The position numbers and the translations under genes were made by a program. The notes beneath the pieces were generated by a model. The model was not told the origin of the DNA. It searched no databases and saw nothing but the letters and a program-made list of their open reading frames with translations. This document shows, one piece after another, positions 60,744-64,000 of a stretch of DNA of 64,000 nucleotides. Positions within the stretch are counted from its first letter, which is position 1, and the number at the start of each line of letters is the position of its first letter. The stretch is from Thuidium tamariscinum (taxonomy: Eukaryota; Streptophyta; Bryopsida; Hypnales; Thuidiaceae): assembly GCA_947034885.2 (NCBI GenBank), contig OX344751.2:4092001-4156000 (forward strand). The letters run 5' to 3'.

Positions 60744-62130
60744 TGGGCAATTGCAAGAAATACTTGTCCTATTTTTTGTCACACCTAGTGAGCTGATTTG
60801 TTTTTTGGCCATATCTTCTATGTTTTGGCTCCAAATGATTCAAGGTTTATAGAGAAGACACTCATAATTATCATACACCTTTCCTAATTTTTTCCTAATT
60901 TTAAAAAATATTATACTATCCAAAATATAACCCAATTGAATGTCACACTTGGTAGTTTAGAGTTTTTTAGTACTATGAAGTATCTTTTTTTAAAATTATT
61001 TTGAGATGAAATTTTAGACGAGATGGTTTTCTAGTAGACTTACAGCTCTCTACGTGAGGGATTTTGAAAAAAGTTATTTTTATGTTGTGTGGAAGTCCAC
61101 AAAGTGAGCTTCTTTCTGCTTGCATTTTGAAACCTATAAAGTATTATTTTAGTGCTTTTTTGATGAATGACCATTTCTATAAAGTTGTTGCAAATGGTCA
61201 GTTTTGATTTTTTGAATTTTCATAATTTTTATACTTTTCCCTAATTAAAACATCAAGGTATATATTTTCTTGGGACTTGGCACTTTTCTAACTAATTCTC
61301 CTACTTAGACAATTTTTTTGTGCAATTCTTTCCATGGGTATCTTCATCTTAAAGGTGTTTACATAAGTCATATTTTTTCTCGGGGAGATCACTTAGTGTA
61401 TCAAAAACAAACTACGTGTGTTAAAGTGACTTTTTGACCCCCCTATATACCTTTTTATAAACTATGATTTCAACCTATAATTTTGAGATGTGCTTAATAA
61501 TGACTATAAGTTTCTATTGCCAAAATTTTTGAAATCAAATAACATATGAAATGATTTCTAGAGTAGGTCGAAAAATGAACTAAACTAGCATGTTTTTCAA
61601 CTCAAACATTTTATAGAGAATGCATTTAAATGACCATGGCATCAATATTCAAGAAAAATAAACTTTCAATGAAAAACTATTTTTAGCAATTTTTTGTTCA
61701 TTTTTTAGACAATTTTTTCTTATATAAAATAGGGGTGTGAAATTAATTTCTGTCTCTACAGTGTATTTTTTTACTTCAAAAATTTGTAACTAATTATAAT
61801 CAACACATAAAAATATCAATAATTCAAGTTATAAACTTTTAATGTAGGAGAATACTCTCATATTTTTTCTTTTCTTTTTTATTTAAACTTTAGAAAAAAA
61901 ATAGGGGGTCCAAAATTTTTTAACACACGTGGTGTCTAAAGGTTACTCTAAGTGATCTCCCCGAGTATTTTTTAAATTTAAAAAAAATTGATTCTCTAAT
62001 TTTAAAGTACTTTTTCTCGAAAATATTGGACTGATAGCTCCCGGCTCTTTCGGGAACTATTTCGGGAACATTCCCGAAATGGTCTATTAGAGGTCTCAAA
62101 TTTCTTCTAATGTTAGCAAGTGTTTCTTGC
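60744..62130. mobile_element. GGGCAATTGCAAGAAATACTTGTCC element, ~1.39 kb, containing a nested hAT
   Basis: The left end GGGCAATTGCAAGAAATACT and right end AGCAAGTGTTTCTTGCTATC are inverted. It splits a repeat that is continuous at 56440-56680 (GTCTAATCATCTCTCTTCC). A TCAT flanks each side. The left half matches 25955-26450 inverted. The hAT-type element at 61379-61965 is nested inside. Confidence 0.6.
61379..61965. mobile_element. hAT-type element, 587 bp, CTCGGGGAGATCACTTAG ends, TSD TATTTTTT
   Basis: The ends CTCGGGGAGATCACTTAG and CTAAGTGATCTCCCCGAG are perfect inverted repeats, and similarity continues about 70 bp inwards (ACGTGTGTTAAA, GACCCCC). The flanks are TATTTTTT on both sides (61371-61378 and 61966-61973). 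It has no transposase frame. Confidence 0.85.
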
Positions 62131-62429
62131 TATCACCTTCATCTCTCTTCTTTTATTGCTTAAGGTGAAGTACCAAAATTAACGATAAAAGGTGAATTTA
62201 TGAAACTAGAATGGGTCCTAATGGAAAATTTGCATTTGTATTAAACAAAATATTCATTTTTAAGGAAAACAATTCTTTTCTTTTTGCAATTTTCCTCATC
62301 CTCATGTTGCACATATTGAGCTCAATTTCACAATGAATTTTCCACATCTTATATGTTGAAATGCTTAAGTTATCCAATACAGGTATTTCTACCTTATCTA
62401 TCCAACATGGATGCCTACATGTACTAGCT

Positions 62430-63990
62430 GCTGTAGTACTTCATATTTTTACATGGGCTGGTTGGTGGCGTTCGTGGAGTATAACCATGGCGAATTTCGT
62501 TAAAATGGTAGTATTTTGGACATTAGTTTGACACTTTTTACAGTTTGGACCATGTGGTCTAAAAACTAAATCTATTATAAATTTTTAAAAATCTATACAT
62601 ATTGTAGATATCTTAGAATCTATACTTGTCTAAGATATTTCAAACTACATTATCTAAAATCTAAATCCATCATAGATTTTGGAAATTTGTCTGTGTCCTA
62701 AATTTCTGAAAATCTATACCAATCCTAGATGTCAGTTTTCAATTCCGCCATTTTAACAAAATTCACCATTACCCCAGTAAAGATCAAAGGTTGATTTCCA
62801 AGACTCTTATTAGTTAATTGACATCGTGAAGGATAAAACGATTTTGAACAATCAATTTCCGCAACTCAAATCACATGAAGGCAAGCACTGAACCTGCTTT
62901 ACTACACCAAAAGTCACAAGCCTCATGAAGAACTTACGAGTGAAGCAGTAGATCGAAATTCCAAAGGGCACTCAGGTCTCAGCGGCTCCACGGATCAGAG
63001 AACACTTCAGTTCTCTCCATCCAAGGTTACACTCACCGAAACAGTAGTGTGCCCACTTACAATCCTGGTGTGATAGTTGCTTGAGAAGGCAATGCAAGTC
63101 GTCACGACGGGGACCAGTGTACGTACAGAATTAAACCCAATCTTGCTATTGAAAATCGAAAGTGGTGACAGATCCTTATCCTCGCATTGATAGCTCTACT
63201 GAGCGAAGCAGTTTCGTCGTTGTCCTACTATGTCGGAACACTGTGGACATTACAGGGTCCAAGCAGATTTAGTTGCTTTCTTTCCGAAGCTACAGCTACG
63301 GGGATCACTTGGTTGTCCCAGTGCCCGTGTGTTGACTCGATCGTTTATCTCTTAAGTTACCAACTCGCATGAAGGCAAGTGCGAAAGTACCATTAAAGTC
63401 TAAAATTTGTACTACGTACGGAGTAGTAATCTCTTCTTTCATAGCCAACTCAACTACTGCAAAAACAAGCTTTCGAATTAATCCATCGATCATGGAAAGG
63501 TTTGAGGTACAAGAGTTCATTGCTTCGAGGCACGTTCTTTTCTTTGTAGCGACGACGAAGACGTCCGGTACGGTTTGAAGGACCTCCGTATTACGTTTCT
63601 GAGAGCACGCGTTTCATGCAAGATCAGAATGAAAGAGCTAGCCAGGCTGTTATACCATGATCGATCAGTACTTCTTGGCACTCTACGGTCATGCATGAGG
63701 CTGCTTCGAAATCACGAAATTGGTCTGCCGAACGTTGCGAGTGTTGATCAGCTCTGGTGAGTACCTTACTCCGTCCCTTTAATTTGCACCTCGTAGAATG
63801 CTGATTGATACTTTGCGCGCCTGAATGCTCGATCGCTTCTAGAAATCACTTCAATCGGTTGTCTACACGTCGTGTATGATACATCGAGTGCTTACATTGC
63901 ACGCAGCGAGATTCATGTGATTCACTCTGCACATGCAATCGTATCTGTTTGATTTCTTTTTCTTCATGCTTACAAAGGTTAAATTTCCAT
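62430..63990 (+). repeat. Right copy of the conserved segment that lies upstream of GT92 in block A
   Basis: It is collinear with 34530-36440, in the same orientation and with high similarity up to the end of the window. It lacks the three block A insertions and the expanded 14-bp array but has its own MITE at 62487-62769. Open frames are not conserved between the two copies (for example an 8-base insertion near 63564 breaks the frame after FFVATTKT). Confidence 0.8.
62487..62769. mobile_element. ATGGCGAATTT-ended MITE, 283 bp
   Basis: The left end ATGGCGAATTTCGTTAAAAT and the complement of the right end ATGGTGAATTTTGTTAAAAT are inverted. Flanks are AACC and TACC, a 4-bp duplication with one change. 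Block A is uninterrupted at the matching point (ATAACCAACGGTTGATTTCC near 34596-34615). Confidence 0.75.
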
Positions 63991-64000
63991 TGTCCGAGCT

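Larger units (their letters stand above)
52013..64000. repeat. Block B of the large duplication: non-coding repeat mosaic to the window edge
   Basis: No gene is supported. From about 52020 the sequence follows block A (26.98-36.4 kb) in the same order, with insertions. The 72-bp tandem array (about 52504-52860) has about four copies. The 56440-56930 segment is out of order relative to block A, so rearrangement or independent insertion has also occurred. Individual elements are listed separately. Confidence 0.6.

Noticed and set aside
1-64000. LTR retrotransposons, tRNA and rRNA genes
   Set aside because: No paired direct LTRs with TG...CA ends, no primer-binding site, and no tRNA- or rRNA-like sequence was recognised by eye. 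A proper search could still find decayed ones.

Overview
The window looks like nuclear DNA from a land plant. It has spliced genes with GT-AG introns, an AT-rich background and a plant-type TIR-NBS-LRR (TNL) disease-resistance gene. TNLs are missing from grasses, so a grass is unlikely. The style of the TNL leucine-rich repeats, the mpaB/DUF2236-type oxygenase and the GT92 glycosyltransferase suggest a gymnosperm or another non-grass lineage. I cannot name the species.

Layout. (1) About 2880-7673, minus strand: a TNL gene broken by at least three nonsense codons before the LRR, a probable lost splice acceptor, two nonsense codons in the LRR and a frameshift. Its LRR exon is a tandem array of ~141-bp units. 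The first two exons still encode an intact 160-residue TIR-only protein. (2) 11308-12537: a hAT transposon with 20-bp terminal inverted repeats, a perfect 8-bp target-site duplication and a broken fragment of transposase. (3) 18299-20657, plus strand: an apparently intact four-exon gene (365 aa) for an ER-bound oxygenase mpaB-like (DUF2236) protein, with a decayed duplicate of exon 3 inside intron 3. (4) 37502-39428, plus strand: an apparently intact three-exon GT92 glycosyltransferase gene (506 aa). (5) About 43.4-45.1 kb, minus strand: the remnant of a retroelement ORF1 with a DUF4283-like segment, with a hAT MITE inserted in it.

The rest is a dense mosaic of non-autonomous DNA transposons. 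For many of them both ends and the target-site duplication can be read directly: hAT-type (8-bp TSD), CACTA-type (3-bp TSD, CACTA/TAGTG ends), PIF/Harbinger-like (TTA), TA-flanked Stowaway-like, and two families not assigned to a superfamily. There are also several short tandem arrays. I found no LTR retrotransposon, tRNA or rRNA.

A large duplication joins about 26.9-36.4 kb (block A) to about 52.0-64.0 kb (block B), offset by roughly 27.5 kb. Several MITEs occur in only one block, with a recognisable empty site in the other. Block A ends about 1.1 kb upstream of the GT92 gene and block B runs to the window edge, so a GT92 paralogue may lie just beyond position 64000. The three genes show no sign of a shared pathway.
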